Numbered from the stretch's first letter, positions 52,850-62,412 are shown. The stretch is 64,000 bases of DNA from Bacillus_BD sp050389805 (GCF_050389805.1 NZ_CP130945.1:2232001-2296000), one strand, 5' to 3'. The notes: a model not told the origin generated them from the sequence alone. Numbers and translations: made by a program.

Positions 52850-55138
52850 ATGATGATGGCAAAAATACGAAGTTCAAACCTAGGCTATCCAAGAATCGGT
52901 AAAAAACGTGAATGGAAAAAAGCATTAGAAAAGTTTTGGAGTGGTGAAAGCACAGAAGCAGAATTGTTAAAGGAAACAAAGAAAATTCGCTTAGAAGGTT
53001 TAAGAAAACAACAGGAAAAAGGCATTGATCTCATTCCAGTCGGGGACTTTTCTCTATATGACCAGGTGTTGGATACTTCAGTTATGTTTGGGATTGTACC
53101 GAAGAGGTTTCAGAATAACGGTGGAAAGACATCTTTAGAAACGTATTTTTCGATTGCACGTGGAACGAAGGATGCTGTCGCTTCGGAGATGACAAAATGG
53201 TTTAATACAAACTATCACTATATCGTTCCTGAATTTGACGATGCTAAACCCTTTTTAGCAGAAAACCGTCTACTAACCTTCTATAAAGAAGCGAAAGAAG
53301 AGCTAGGGATTGAGGGGAAGCCCGTCATATTAGGTCCAATCACCTTTTTGAAACTAGGAAAGGGATATAAGCAAGCAGAATTTCCGCAATTATTACAGGC
53401 TTTTCTACCGTTATATATTCAAGTATTGCAGGAATTACAAGAGGCAGGGGTCAATTGGGTTCAAATAGATGAGCCAATCTTCGTAACGGATCTGTCTCAA
53501 AAGGATCTTCTAGAAATTAAGCAAGCCTATGAGGCTATCGCTAAGGCGGTTCCAGAAATTAAAATTATTTTACAAACGTATTTTGAATCTATTAGTTCTT
53601 ATGAGTACATCGTTAATTTACCGGTAGCTGGAGTGGGGATTGATTTTGTTCATGGGGATTCGCTTAACGACTTGTGTGAATATGGCTTTCCAAAAGATAA
53701 GGTTCTTGCTGCTGGTGTCATTGATGGTCGAAATGTATGGCGTCAAGATTTAGAAAGTAAGCTCGGACTTGTGGAGACCATTGGGCAATTAGTAGATAAA
53801 GACCGCCTTATTATACAACCATCATGTTCATTGCTCCATGCTCCAGTAACGAAAAAAACTGAAACGACGTTAGATCCTATTATTAAAGATGCATTATCGT
53901 TTGCAGATGAAAAGCTCGAGGAAATTGTATTGATTGTGAAAGGAGTTCAAAACGGCAAAGAAAGTATTGCAGATAAACTTGAAGAAAGTAAGCGAGCAAT
54001 TGAAGTTCTAAACAACTCAAAGTACCGTACAAAAACGGCTGGACAAATGAATGCAGATGCCCTAAATGCTGACCGTGAATTACCGTTTGCAAAAAGAATT
54101 TCCATTCAAAAAGAAATTTTAGGGCTTCCATTATTGCCAACCACAACGATTGGCAGTTTGCCACAAACGACAGAAGTAAGAAAACAGAGGTTGAAATGGC
54201 GCAAAGGTGATCTTTCTGACCGCGAATATGAACAATATATCGAAAATGAAATAGAAAAATGGATTAGAATTCAAGAAGAAATCGGTATTGATGTCTTAGT
54301 ACACGGTGAATTCGAACGTACGGATATGGTTGAATTCTTTGGAGAGAAACTGAATGGATTTCTCGTAACGAAATTCGGTTGGGTCCAATCGTATGGTTCC
54401 CGTTGTGTAAAACCACCTTTGATATTTGGTGAAGTATCTTTTGATAAACCAATGACAGTAAAGGAAAGTGTGTATGCACAATCACTAACAAGCAAAAGAG
54501 TGAAAGGAATGCTAACAGGTCCTATCACAATGTTAAATTGGTCATTTGTCAGAGATGATATTCCTAGAGTCGATGTGTTAAATCAAATTGCCGTTGCATT
54601 ACGTAAAGAAGTGGAAGAATTGGAGAGAAATGATATTAAAATTATTCAAGTAGATGAACCAGCACTTCGAGAAGGGTTACCACTAAAACGCGATAAATGG
54701 GATGAATACCTAAATGAAGCAGTCCATGCATTTAAACTTTCTACGGCATCTGTGGAAAATAGTACGCAAATTCATACGCATATGTGCTATTCGAGCTTTG
54801 GAGATATCTTTCATGCGATAAGTGGTTTAGATGCCGATGTCATTTCAATTGAAACATCGAGAAGTCATGGAGAGCTTATTACTACTTTTGAAGAAAATAC
54901 GTATGACAAAGAAATTGGACTCGGAGTTTATGATATTCATAGCCCGCGAATTCCTGGCAAAAAAGAAGTTACGGAAAACATTAAACGAGCGTTAAAAACA
55001 ATCCCAGCTAATCGGTTCTGGATCAACCCTGACTGCGGATTAAAAACAAGACAAGAACCTGAAACCATCGCTGCTTTAAAAATAATGGTTGAAGCTGCCA
55101 AAGAAGTAAGAAATGCCCAACTATATGTACAAAATTAA
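52850..55138 (+). CDS. metE: Cobalamin-independent methionine synthase
   Basis: About 760 residues. It transfers the methyl group of 5-methyltetrahydropteroyl-triglutamate to homocysteine. N-terminal domain begins NLGYPRIGKKREWKKALE. The C-terminal catalytic domain starts TTTIGSLPQTTEVRKQRLKW and has the zinc ligands H and C in QIHTHMCYSSFGD, E in ISIETSRSHGE and C in NPDCGLKTR. Three ATG codons (52850, 52853, 52856) follow AAAGAGG; the second or third has better spacing. No S-box or T-box leader was seen, although Bacillus metE is commonly S-box controlled. Confidence 0.96.
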   Translation: MMMAKIRSSNLGYPRIGKKREWKKALEKFWSGESTEAELLKETKKIRLEGLRKQQEKGIDLIPVGDFSLYDQVLDTSVMFGIVPKRFQNNGGKTSLETYFSIARGTKDAVASEMTKWFNTNYHYIVPEFDDAKPFLAENRLLTFYKEAKEELGIEGKPVILGPITFLKLGKGYKQAEFPQLLQAFLPLYIQVLQELQEAGVNWVQIDEPIFVTDLSQKDLLEIKQAYEAIAKAVPEIKIILQTYFESISSYEYIVNLPVAGVGIDFVHGDSLNDLCEYGFPKDKVLAAGVIDGRNVWRQDLESKLGLVETIGQLVDKDRLIIQPSCSLLHAPVTKKTETTLDPIIKDALSFADEKLEEIVLIVKGVQNGKESIADKLEESKRAIEVLNNSKYRTKTAGQMNADALNADRELPFAKRISIQKEILGLPLLPTTTIGSLPQTTEVRKQRLKWRKGDLSDREYEQYIENEIEKWIRIQEEIGIDVLVHGEFERTDMVEFFGEKLNGFLVTKFGWVQSYGSRCVKPPLIFGEVSFDKPMTVKESVYAQSLTSKRVKGMLTGPITMLNWSFVRDDIPRVDVLNQIAVALRKEVEELERNDIKIIQVDEPALREGLPLKRDKWDEYLNEAVHAFKLSTASVENSTQIHTHMCYSSFGDIFHAISGLDADVISIETSRSHGELITTFEENTYDKEIGLGVYDIHSPRIPGKKEVTENIKRALKTIPANRFWINPDCGLKTRQEPETIAALKIMVEAAKEVRNAQLYVQN

Positions 55139-55411
55139 AGAAAAATCAGGTATACCTTATGGAGGGGGACAGGTTCTTTGTCCCCGTTCGATTTTGACGA
55201 GATGCGTTTATTAATTAGAAAAAAGCGTTTTAAAAGTGAACTGTGACCTCGAAATTTAGGTATGCGATGATAGAAAGTATTAAAAAAACCGCACTTTAAT
55301 ATGCGCCTAAAGTTGGCACAGGATTGGCAACTTCACATCACTAATCATGATCTTGGTGGATCTATCATTATTTATGTTCTTTTCCGATAACCTTTAAGTT
55401 ACTATGCATGC
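55139..55411. other. Intergenic region with family A-like repeat
   Basis: GGAGGGGGACAGGTTCTTTG with TCCCCGTTCG at 55160-55190 is a degenerate family A copy and could end metE transcription. No gene was recognised elsewhere in this gap. Confidence 0.4.
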
Positions 55412-55555
55412 TTAAAAATCATCATTGTAATCATAGCGAAATCCATCTTTTTGGGCAGAGACATTCTCTTCTTGCTGTGAATTGTCCGGTTTATTTTGTA
55501 AAACCTGATCTTTATTTTTTATTTTATTATGTTGTTGTTTTTTGTTTGTCTTCAC
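55412..55555 (-). CDS. Small hydrophilic protein, 47 residues
   Basis: Minus-strand frame with an excellent ribosome site (AGGAGGCGCTTAA before GTG 55555): MKTNKKQQHNKIKNKDQVLQ, then NKPDNSQQEENVSAQKDGFR and YDYNDDF. Very rich in Lys, Gln and Asn, with no hydrophobic segment. The size and composition resemble small sporulation-associated Bacillus proteins, but no family was recognised. A plus-strand frame over the same DNA lacks a ribosome site. Confidence 0.55.
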   Translation of the reverse strand: MKTNKKQQHNKIKNKDQVLQNKPDNSQQEENVSAQKDGFRYDYNDDF

Positions 55556-55741
55556 TTAAGCGCCTCCTAAAAATCTTTTCACACCTATTATCCCTTACTT
55601 GATCACTGCTATTCCTACTAATGAGATAGTAAACTACGATTTTGATCCTGCAAGTATTGGTTTTGTTACCCATGTTTAGTATGCCCTTACTGATATAGGG
55701 GAAAATAATTTGGCATATAAATTCAAATGGAGGAATTTAAC

Positions 55742-56527
55742 ATGACCAAAACAATTTTCATTACCGGTGCGGGAAGTGGACTTGGCAGAGGGGCAGCCAT
55801 TGGTCTAGCCAAAAAAGGGCATCGTGTGATTGCGGCAACAGAACTGACTTCTCAAAAAACAGAACTTCTACACGAAGCAAATGACCAGAAACTGGATATA
55901 GAAGTGATTAAAGTGGATATTACGAACCCTTTGGATCTGGAACAGATTGAGAAATATGATTTTGACGTATTTGTTGCTAATGCGGCCATTAATGAACGAG
56001 GACCGCTCGGTGAAATGCCAATGGACCGATTTCGTAAGCTTTTTGAGGTAAATGTTTTCGCAACCTTGGAAACCGCACAGATCGCTGCACAAAAAATGGT
56101 TGAAAAGGGGAGCGGGAAAATTATCTTCATGAGTTCCATTTCTGGAATTGTAGCATCTCCCTATAACGGTGCATATGCAGCTACAAAGCACGCGATTGAA
56201 GCCATTGCCCACACCATGAAGTTGGAACTTCAAGGGTTTGGAGTAAAAGTTGCCACGATTAATCCTGGTGCCTTCAAGACAGGCTTTAACGATCGCGCAG
56301 CAGAAGAGCTATGGAAATGGTATGATGAAGTGAAAAACTTCACGAGAAAAGAGGATATCAAAAAGGCAGAAGAGGGGTTAAAGAATCAGTTTGACCCGGA
56401 AGATTTAATTGCAAAAATGGTAGAAATCATCCCAGCCGACCAGCATAAATTCCGAACCGCCTATCCTCAGCAATCGGAGCAACAGATGAAGCAAGAAGAA
56501 CAAAAGTGGTGGGAGATGGATATGTAG
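55742..56527 (+). CDS. Short-chain dehydrogenase/reductase (SDR)
   Basis: 261 residues. Cofactor motif TGAGSGLGRG at residue 8, the NAA motif in FVANAAINERGPLG, and the catalytic Ser-Tyr-Lys in IFMSSISGIVASPYNGAYAATKHAIEA. Classical SDR of unknown substrate; the arginine/lysine pattern after the second strand does not settle NADH or NADPH. ATG 55742 is chosen because GGAGGAATT lies 7 nt upstream; the ATG at 55727 contains that site inside its frame. It is monocistronic. Confidence 0.88.
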   Translation: MTKTIFITGAGSGLGRGAAIGLAKKGHRVIAATELTSQKTELLHEANDQKLDIEVIKVDITNPLDLEQIEKYDFDVFVANAAINERGPLGEMPMDRFRKLFEVNVFATLETAQIAAQKMVEKGSGKIIFMSSISGIVASPYNGAYAATKHAIEAIAHTMKLELQGFGVKVATINPGAFKTGFNDRAAEELWKWYDEVKNFTRKEDIKKAEEGLKNQFDPEDLIAKMVEIIPADQHKFRTAYPQQSEQQMKQEEQKWWEMDM

Positions 56528-56649
56528 GACGTTTCATTCGTTTTTTTAACCTGTGGTATAGGGCTGTTGATAAAAAGGGAAAAGAGAGAAGGCTCTAGTT
56601 GAAGAAATGATTTTAAACAATTAAAATATGGTTTGAGGAACAAATACAC

Positions 56650-56960
56650 ATAGCTTACCGGAGCCAGAATGGTTTTCCTGACGAGTTAATATAACAGTTA
56701 AAAGAGAAAACAGGCAGGATGGTGATTGGAAATAAATCTTCCTCTGGCACATCCATTCTTGATGAACTTGGTTAAGAACGCATGGACACAGGTGCATTGA
56801 TTGTTTATACATAAGCTGATTCTGTTTTGCAAATTGCAGCACGTGGGGAAGTGTTTCCCTTACAGGAACTCTATGAAATGTGTAAAACCGTACGCGAGCT
56901 GAAAAGAGATCCAATGTATATGGTGAAGAGTATGTGCTAAAGCCATTTTGCCGAACCGTC
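56650..56960 (+). pseudogene. Decayed phosphopentomutase gene (deoB/drm)
   Basis: Plus-strand reading gives YRSQNGFPDELI, stop, QLKEKTGRMVIGNKSSSGTS, ILDELG, stop, ERMDTGALIVYT, stop, ADSVLQIAARGEVFPLQELY and EMCKTVRELKRDPMYMV. This is an internal block of phosphopentomutase with in-frame stops. In B. subtilis drm directly precedes pupG, and the purine nucleoside phosphorylase gene follows here at 57024, so position agrees. The 5' and 3' parts are gone. Confidence 0.82.
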
Positions 56961-57023
56961 ATGTCAAAAAGCCGGAATTCGGTTAAAGTTTCTTAGAAGA
57001 TATAAAATAGTGGAGGAATTGTT

Positions 57024-57857
57024 ATGAATAGTGAATTGTTAAAACAAACTGCTGCCTATATTTCGGAGAAGATATCCGTTCAACCAAAGGTAGGTTTAAT
57101 CTTAGGGTCAGGTCTAGGGATCTTAGCTGACGAAATTGAACGGCCCGTAAAAATAAAATATAGTGATATCCCTCATTTTCCAGAGTCTACTGTTGAAGGA
57201 CATGCGGGTCAGTTGGTGATTGGGGATTTACAAGGACTACCTGTACTTGCAATGCAAGGGCGATTTCATTATTACGAAGGATATAGCTTGGATAAGGTAA
57301 CTTATCCTGTAAGGGTAATGAAAGAATTAGGAATTGACACCTTGATTGTGACGAACGCTGCTGGTGGTGTCAATTCATCCTTCACTCCGGGTGATTTAAT
57401 GATTATTACGGATCATATCAATAATGTTGGAGCTAATCCGTTAATAGGTCCTAATAATCCTGAATTTGGTGCTCGTTTCCCTGATATGTCCACAGCTTAT
57501 ACTCGCGAATTGCAACAACTCGCCAATCAAGCTGCAGATAAGGTAGGCGTTTCTTTACAAAAAGGTGTCTATGTGTGGAATAGCGGTCCAAGCTATGAAA
57601 CACCTGCGGAAATACGAATGCTGCAAAAACTGGGTGGAGATGCTGTTGGGATGTCTACTGTGCCCGAGGTTATTGTGGCAAGACATGCCGGAATGAAAAT
57701 ATTAGGTATATCCTGTATATCAAATATGGCTGCTGGAATTCTTGATCAACCTTTATCTCACGAGGAAGTTATGGAAACCACAGAAATGGTTAAAGATCAG
57801 TTCTTAAACCTTGTAAAAGAAATTGTCAGTTTAATGAAGAAAGATTTGCATCAGTAG
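57024..57857 (+). CDS. Purine-nucleoside phosphorylase
   Basis: 277 residues, PunA/PupG type (trimeric class). It splits purine nucleosides with phosphate. Phosphate-site GSGLGILADEI near residue 28, VEGHAGQLVIG, QGRFHYYEGYS, the VTNAAGGVN segment, the purine-site NSGPSYETPAEIRML and VGMSTVPEVIVARH with the catalytic Asn downstream in GISCISNMAAG. GGAGGAATTGTT precedes the ATG. The upstream deoB remnant leaves it without its usual partner enzyme, at least at this locus. Confidence 0.94.
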   Translation: MNSELLKQTAAYISEKISVQPKVGLILGSGLGILADEIERPVKIKYSDIPHFPESTVEGHAGQLVIGDLQGLPVLAMQGRFHYYEGYSLDKVTYPVRVMKELGIDTLIVTNAAGGVNSSFTPGDLMIITDHINNVGANPLIGPNNPEFGARFPDMSTAYTRELQQLANQAADKVGVSLQKGVYVWNSGPSYETPAEIRMLQKLGGDAVGMSTVPEVIVARHAGMKILGISCISNMAAGILDQPLSHEEVMETTEMVKDQFLNLVKEIVSLMKKDLHQ

Positions 57858-57900
57858 GGGTTATTTCCAGCACGTGTGCTGAAAAAACTGATTTAAAGAG

Positions 57901-57954
57901 AAAAGGAGCTAGATCAACTACTATCATGTAGATGGTCTAGCTCCTTTTTTCCTT
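57901..57954. terminator. Strong bidirectional terminator
   Basis: AAAAGGAGCTAGA pairs with TCTAGCTCCTTTT around TCAACTACTATCATGTAGATGG, with T runs on the plus side and an A run mirrored for the minus side. It lies between the convergent phosphorylase and MFS genes. Confidence 0.88.
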
Positions 57955-58000
57955 TAGATGGATGAAAATATCTACGAAAGGATCCAAATACCCCCATCCA

Positions 58001-59209
58001 TTAACTGAATGAAGGTTCCTCAGTATGGATTGGCTTTGTTTTTACTAATAAAATAATCACTCCACATATAATGGCACTTATTCCCATCGCAATAAAGGCG
58101 ATATTATAGTTACCATCGAATGCGGTAATTAAATATCCGGTAATAATAGGTGATAGGAAACCTCCAAAAGTAGAACCGATATTAATAATCGCAATCGATG
58201 AGCCAATCACCTCTTGCTGAATCAATTTATGTGGCCAACTAAACAAAGTAACAAATGTTGCATTTGAGGTAAGGGTGAAAATAAACATCATTATAATCGA
58301 CAACCATAAGCTACCCGCTAGGGCAAAAACGAAAAATGAGATTGCACAAATCATAACGGTAATTATAGCAAACAGTTTATTATTTCCTTTAAATGCTTTG
58401 TCCACCAGAAAGCTAGAACTCAGTGCACCCACACTCATTGTAATCGCATTTATACTCAAAATTGTGCTAATTTCTTTTATCCCAAATCCAAATTTATTCT
58501 CGTAAAGAGATGGCAGCCAAGAAGTATAGCCATATAGAACGATATTTAAAAATAGCAGTGAGGCAAATAAGATAAACACATTTTTGTCTTTAAACACAAC
58601 ACTAATAGGAATTTTATTCTTCTGTTTAGCATGAGGATCCTTTCCTTGTTTTGGAAAAAAGATCATAATCATCAGGATGGAAACCACATATAAGATCGCG
58701 AGTCCGAAATAAGCATAACGCCAGTTTATACTAATTAATGACGAACCTAGTGTGAAAGCAAGGATCCCGCCGATACCGGAAGTGGATAAAATTAATGATT
58801 GGATAAACATCTTTTGTTTGGGATGAATGTTATTGGCGACAACCTTTGTTGAACTGGTTGGTACCCCGGCATGACCAAGCCCTGAAAGTAATCGGATCAC
58901 CATTAGTAATCCTAATGAAGCAACAAATCCAAAGAAAATCGTTGCGATTAGAATTGTACCAATTGAAAGTAATAATACTTTTTTGGGTCCAATTTTATCG
59001 GACAGCCATCCACTTGGAAATTGCATGACGGTATACCCGATGAAGAACATACTCATTAATAATCCTGATTGGCTCGCATTTAACCCCAATTCCGCTTCGA
59101 TCGGAATAATGGCGGTGGCAATCATATTTTTATCCATATAGGTCAGAGCATATCCAAGCATAATAGAAAAGATTAACATGACGTTACTTTTCTTCTTTTT
59201 TTGACTCAT
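58001..59209 (-). CDS. MFS transporter (anion:cation symporter-like)
   Basis: 402 residues with twelve predicted helices. The start MSQKKKKSNVMLIFSIMLGY leads to the N-terminal signature ALTYMDKNMIATAIIPIEAE and FIGYTVMQFPSGWLSDKIGPKKVLL, similar to the ACS/ExuT-type branch. The central loop (residues about 190-215) is charged. Substrate unknown, possibly an organic acid. The ATG at 59209 has AGAGGTG upstream; the longer frame from 59227 does not. Confidence 0.86.
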   Translation of the reverse strand: MSQKKKKSNVMLIFSIMLGYALTYMDKNMIATAIIPIEAELGLNASQSGLLMSMFFIGYTVMQFPSGWLSDKIGPKKVLLLSIGTILIATIFFGFVASLGLLMVIRLLSGLGHAGVPTSSTKVVANNIHPKQKMFIQSLILSTSGIGGILAFTLGSSLISINWRYAYFGLAILYVVSILMIMIFFPKQGKDPHAKQKNKIPISVVFKDKNVFILFASLLFLNIVLYGYTSWLPSLYENKFGFGIKEISTILSINAITMSVGALSSSFLVDKAFKGNNKLFAIITVMICAISFFVFALAGSLWLSIIMMFIFTLTSNATFVTLFSWPHKLIQQEVIGSSIAIINIGSTFGGFLSPIITGYLITAFDGNYNIAFIAMGISAIICGVIILLVKTKPIHTEEPSFS

Positions 59210-59479
59210 GTATGACACCTCTAACATTTTCTAGTTGGCTTATCTTTTTAGTCATCCCCTGAAAAAGGGAAAAGAACGCACTTTTTTTATGTAAAATAGG
59301 AATGGAACACGGGCTTATAAATGGAGCTACAATGTTTCTAGGTATCTGTATCAGGCTATTAATGTGTTTGTGTTTCGGCAGAATGTTTATTCCTTCTATT
59401 TAAACGAACGGATAGGTTCGTGCAAGAAGGATGAGGGAGACGGCGATGGCGATCTGATCGAATACTGAAGACCGTTCAT

Positions 59480-59742
59480 AAAATTAGCTAAGTCCTGATG
59501 GATAGGCTGAAAGTTTCCTGAAAGTGCCACAGTAACGGAGTTATTCTGGAAACGAAAGAAATGGAACAGAGGAACCCCCTCGAGTGAACAATCCAAACTT
59601 AGTAGGGGCACCATCTTGTGGGAAATGAACCGAAAGGATGGATCTGTCAATTTGATCGATAGTTATATGGCTACACCTGTTTATGCAAGAGTGGCATCGT
59701 TATAGCACACAGGAACAGACCTGGCTTACAGCCATATCATGG
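59480..59742 (+). pseudogene. Truncated copy of RNase P RNA gene
   Basis: From AAATTAGCTAAGTCCTGATG to CTTACAGCCATATCATGG this segment follows the 3' two thirds of the intact rnpB at 62546-62810 almost base for base. Examples are GATGGATAGGCTGAAAGT, GAAAGTGCCACAGTAACGGA and GATCGATAGTTATATGGCTA. It has scattered substitutions and small deletions, for example in CTCGAGTGAACAATCC, which break conserved helices. The 5' third is missing, so it cannot act as RNase P RNA. Confidence 0.9.
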
Positions 59743-59770
59743 AGCAAATCATCTTAATCTGTTTTCAAAA

Positions 59771-59824
59771 ACATAGGGTATGGTTTTCATATACATACCG
59801 TGCTAGATGGGGAGTTAGCGGTGC
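59771..59824 (+). pseudogene. Copy of the scr promoter and first 25 nt
   Basis: ACATAGGGTATGGTTTTCAT then ATACATACCGTGCTAGATGG and GGAGTTAGCGGTGC match 63022-63075, the promoter and 5' end of the intact SRP RNA gene. The match stops at GGTGC and is replaced by unrelated sequence. Only 28 bp separate it from the rnpB relic, against about 215 bp in the intact locus. The stretch 59825-60120 that follows holds no convincing gene. Confidence 0.88.
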
Positions 59825-60120
59825 GAATGGGTGTCCAGGTTGTGCTTCAAATCCCGGATATAACGTAGAAAAATATCACTGGTTTGGTGTAGAACGGAAA
59901 AAAACATACTTCTTATATGCAGGCATATCCTTTTTGATGGCTGCAGCTAGTACAGTCTGGATCTGCGAAGGCAGCTAGAGAGTTTAAAGGAGCATCTTAT
60001 CTATCTTAAGAGAAATTGGTTATAACGGTTCGGTATTGCTGTAAAACAGATTTCATCACATAGGGAGAACATCATACCACTAAGCAAAGTTTCCCTCGAA
60101 TATTGCATTGTATTTTTTAT

Positions 60121-60172
60121 AAATAGGTAGATACAGTACAGTCTGAATTGAATTGTATCTACCTATTTTTAT
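60121..60172. terminator. Strong bidirectional terminator
   Basis: AAATAGGTAGATACA pairs perfectly over 15 bp with TGTATCTACCTATTT, followed by TTATTA. It serves the minus-strand GGDEF gene. Confidence 0.88.
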
Positions 60173-60253
60173 TACATTACATTCTTAATTAAACTGCCTC
60201 TATTTATGGTACGGTTCACCGTAACTAAATGATCGTTGTTTGTCAAAAATTTG

Positions 60254-61267
60254 TTAATTATACTTTCCTTGAAGATCCGAGGAGTGACCGGCTATCAATT
60301 CACACCGCTTTGCTCTGTACATAGCTCTATCAGCTTCTTTAATCAACTCTTCTAAATCTACATTTAAAACTTCAGTTGTGTAGTACCATCCAATACTAGC
60401 AGAAAGATTTATTATTTGATGATTTAAAACCACTGGCTTTTCCAAGGCAAATTGAATTCGCCTCGAAATCTTTTCTAGTATTGGATTATCGATATTGGAA
60501 GATAAAATGGCAAATTCATCTCCACCTAAACGGCAAAGTAAATCTGTATCTCTCAGTAGGCCACTTACCCTTGCTACCATTTCCTTCAACAATTGATCTC
60601 CTACTTCATGTCCATATGTATCATTTATTTTTTTAAAACCGTTCATGTCAATGAATAATATTGCAATAGAATGTACCTTTGCACGTTTCAGTAAATTAAA
60701 CTTTTCTTTTAGTAATAACCGATTCGCCGCCCCAGTTAATGGATCATGAAACGCTAATTCCTGTAGCTTGGCGTTTGTCTCTCTTGCCTTGTGAATAAAT
60801 GCAAATAGATAAAATGTATTAAATACACCAAACAAAACCAAATAAATAAAATCTTCCCTTCCAACATTAGAGAAAATTTCATGGTGAAGGTAAAAAAAGG
60901 AATAAAAGGTAAGAATGATTGAGGCAACGCCTGCTACCACAATAACCCTTGAATTTTCGTAGATGGCACTTAGAGGAAGAGCCATCCACATAAATAGATA
61001 ATTTACTAAATATGGAGAATCGTTAAGTAGGAAATAAAAATAAATATATATGAAGCTGATCATTACATACATTGTTATCTTTGGATTTACTTTCTTGTGA
61101 ATCAGTTGTATCAGGATTATACCAAATATGATAAATAGAAAAGCTGGAGGGAAAATACTTGCTAGTCCTTCAATGAAACTATTTATCGTTACATGTATTA
61201 AATAAAAAGCACTTATTAATATGAATAATATTGAATTTCGACGATGTATTAATTCTTTATCAATCAT
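60254..61267 (-). CDS. Membrane-anchored diguanylate cyclase (GGDEF)
   Basis: 337 residues from the ATG at 61267, which has AGGAAG upstream. Five to six membrane helices fill residues 10-165; the GGDEF domain follows. The active site reads LCRLGGDEFAIL (residues 248-252), and the product-inhibition site RxxD (RDTD) stands five residues before it, so both catalysis and feedback are expected to be intact. AFHDPLTGAANRLLLKEKFN opens the domain. It should make cyclic di-GMP in response to a membrane signal. No EAL or PilZ partner is nearby. Confidence 0.92.
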   Translation of the reverse strand: MIDKELIHRRNSILFILISAFYLIHVTINSFIEGLASIFPPAFLFIIFGIILIQLIHKKVNPKITMYVMISFIYIYFYFLLNDSPYLVNYLFMWMALPLSAIYENSRVIVVAGVASIILTFYSFFYLHHEIFSNVGREDFIYLVLFGVFNTFYLFAFIHKARETNAKLQELAFHDPLTGAANRLLLKEKFNLLKRAKVHSIAILFIDMNGFKKINDTYGHEVGDQLLKEMVARVSGLLRDTDLLCRLGGDEFAILSSNIDNPILEKISRRIQFALEKPVVLNHQIINLSASIGWYYTTEVLNVDLEELIKEADRAMYRAKRCELIAGHSSDLQGKYN

Positions 61268-61590
61268 AGTTGATCTTCCTGTTCCATGAGTAATGAGGAT
61301 AAAGTTCTTTGGCATGTACTTCATAACATTCCAATCGTTTTACCCAGTTACTTTATTATAGCTTATGACCGTTTCCTTTGCCTTTAAAAATAAATAACGG
61401 TTTATATTCGTAACATTTTTACAATTAAAAAATTAAGTCAAGAACTTCATTCTTATGGTACGGTACACCGCTATTAATCTTAAACTAATTTACCTTCTCG
61501 AAAATTGGCAACTCTTTCTCAATAATTTGTCCCTTATATGAAAAAAGGGCAGATCCATTCATACTATGAAATGTGCCCGATTGTAAAAAC

Positions 61591-62205
61591 TTATTTCATT
61601 AAGAGTGAATACACAGTAAGTTTCATGTTGGAAAATAAACGTTCTTCCATCGTTTTAAAGCCGAAATGTTCATAAAATCCAACATTTAATGGAGTAGTAG
61701 TTTCGGTGTAGACTGGTATGTTTTTCATTTGTGCTTCTGAAATGAAGGGAGTAATTAATTTTGTAGATAAGCCTTTTCCTTGATAATCAGGGTCAACTCC
61801 AATTGACTCTAATTTATAATGGATGTTAGGAGCATACTTTTTCTCCAATGTCGCGAAAGAAGAAAAGACAGAAGAAACCTTAAAAATTTTAATAGCAAAC
61901 GGGGAAATGAACAATTTAATCATAGGAAATAAAACTCTAAAGGGAGATTTAGTTTTAGAATTAACATGATGAGGAATCCCCCATACAGCAACTGCTTTAA
62001 CGGGATAACCAATACCATATACATTTTTTTTATTGATAAAAACACTAAGAAATCCTCGAAAAAACTTTTCTAAATACTTCCTCCTATTTTTCTCGTTATT
62101 ATATAAATATACCCAAAGTGGATCATAAAAAAAGGCTTTCCTCATTACTTCAACTGCATGGGGTAAATCATCATGTGAAAGAATACGTATTTCTCTTGAT
62201 TCCAT
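61591..62205 (-). CDS. GNAT family N-acetyltransferase
   Basis: 204 residues. Acetyl-CoA motif is IGVDPDYQGKGLSTKLITPF near residue 138; PVYTETTTPLNVGFYEHFGFK closes the fold. The first half, DDLPHAVEVMRKAFFYDPLW and VKAVAVWGIP, is as in puromycin-acetyltransferase-like GNATs. Substrate unknown. GGGTGGAAAATAAT precedes the ATG. With the GGDEF gene it forms the stretch enclosed by the rnpB/scr relic and the intact copy. Confidence 0.85.
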   Translation of the reverse strand: MESREIRILSHDDLPHAVEVMRKAFFYDPLWVYLYNNEKNRRKYLEKFFRGFLSVFINKKNVYGIGYPVKAVAVWGIPHHVNSKTKSPFRVLFPMIKLFISPFAIKIFKVSSVFSSFATLEKKYAPNIHYKLESIGVDPDYQGKGLSTKLITPFISEAQMKNIPVYTETTTPLNVGFYEHFGFKTMEERLFSNMKLTVYSLLMK

Positions 62206-62412
62206 TATTATTTTCCACCCTCATACCTTTTTTAAATAGTATATTACTTGTTCCAAAAAACCTTACCATTTTGTATAAAAATCAGTTAGGAAACAATTCC
62301 TCAGAATAATGTAACACGATTCGGTAAAAACCTTCCATCTCTGGAATCCTTCTACTAGTGTTGTTTTACGTGAATGTATGTTATAGTTACTCATGTAGTG
62401 ATGAACGAAACA

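Noticed and set aside
52580..52850. SAM (S-box) riboswitch before metE.
   Set aside because: The conserved S-box core segments are absent on reading; no structure of that type can be drawn.
59396..59650. Minus-strand 84-codon frame.
   Set aside because: It is the reverse complement of the RNase P RNA relic.
59739..59978. 79-codon plus-strand frame.
   Set aside because: It begins inside the 3' end of the rnpB relic and crosses the scr relic, so most of it is RNA-gene sequence. The tail shows no recognisable protein.
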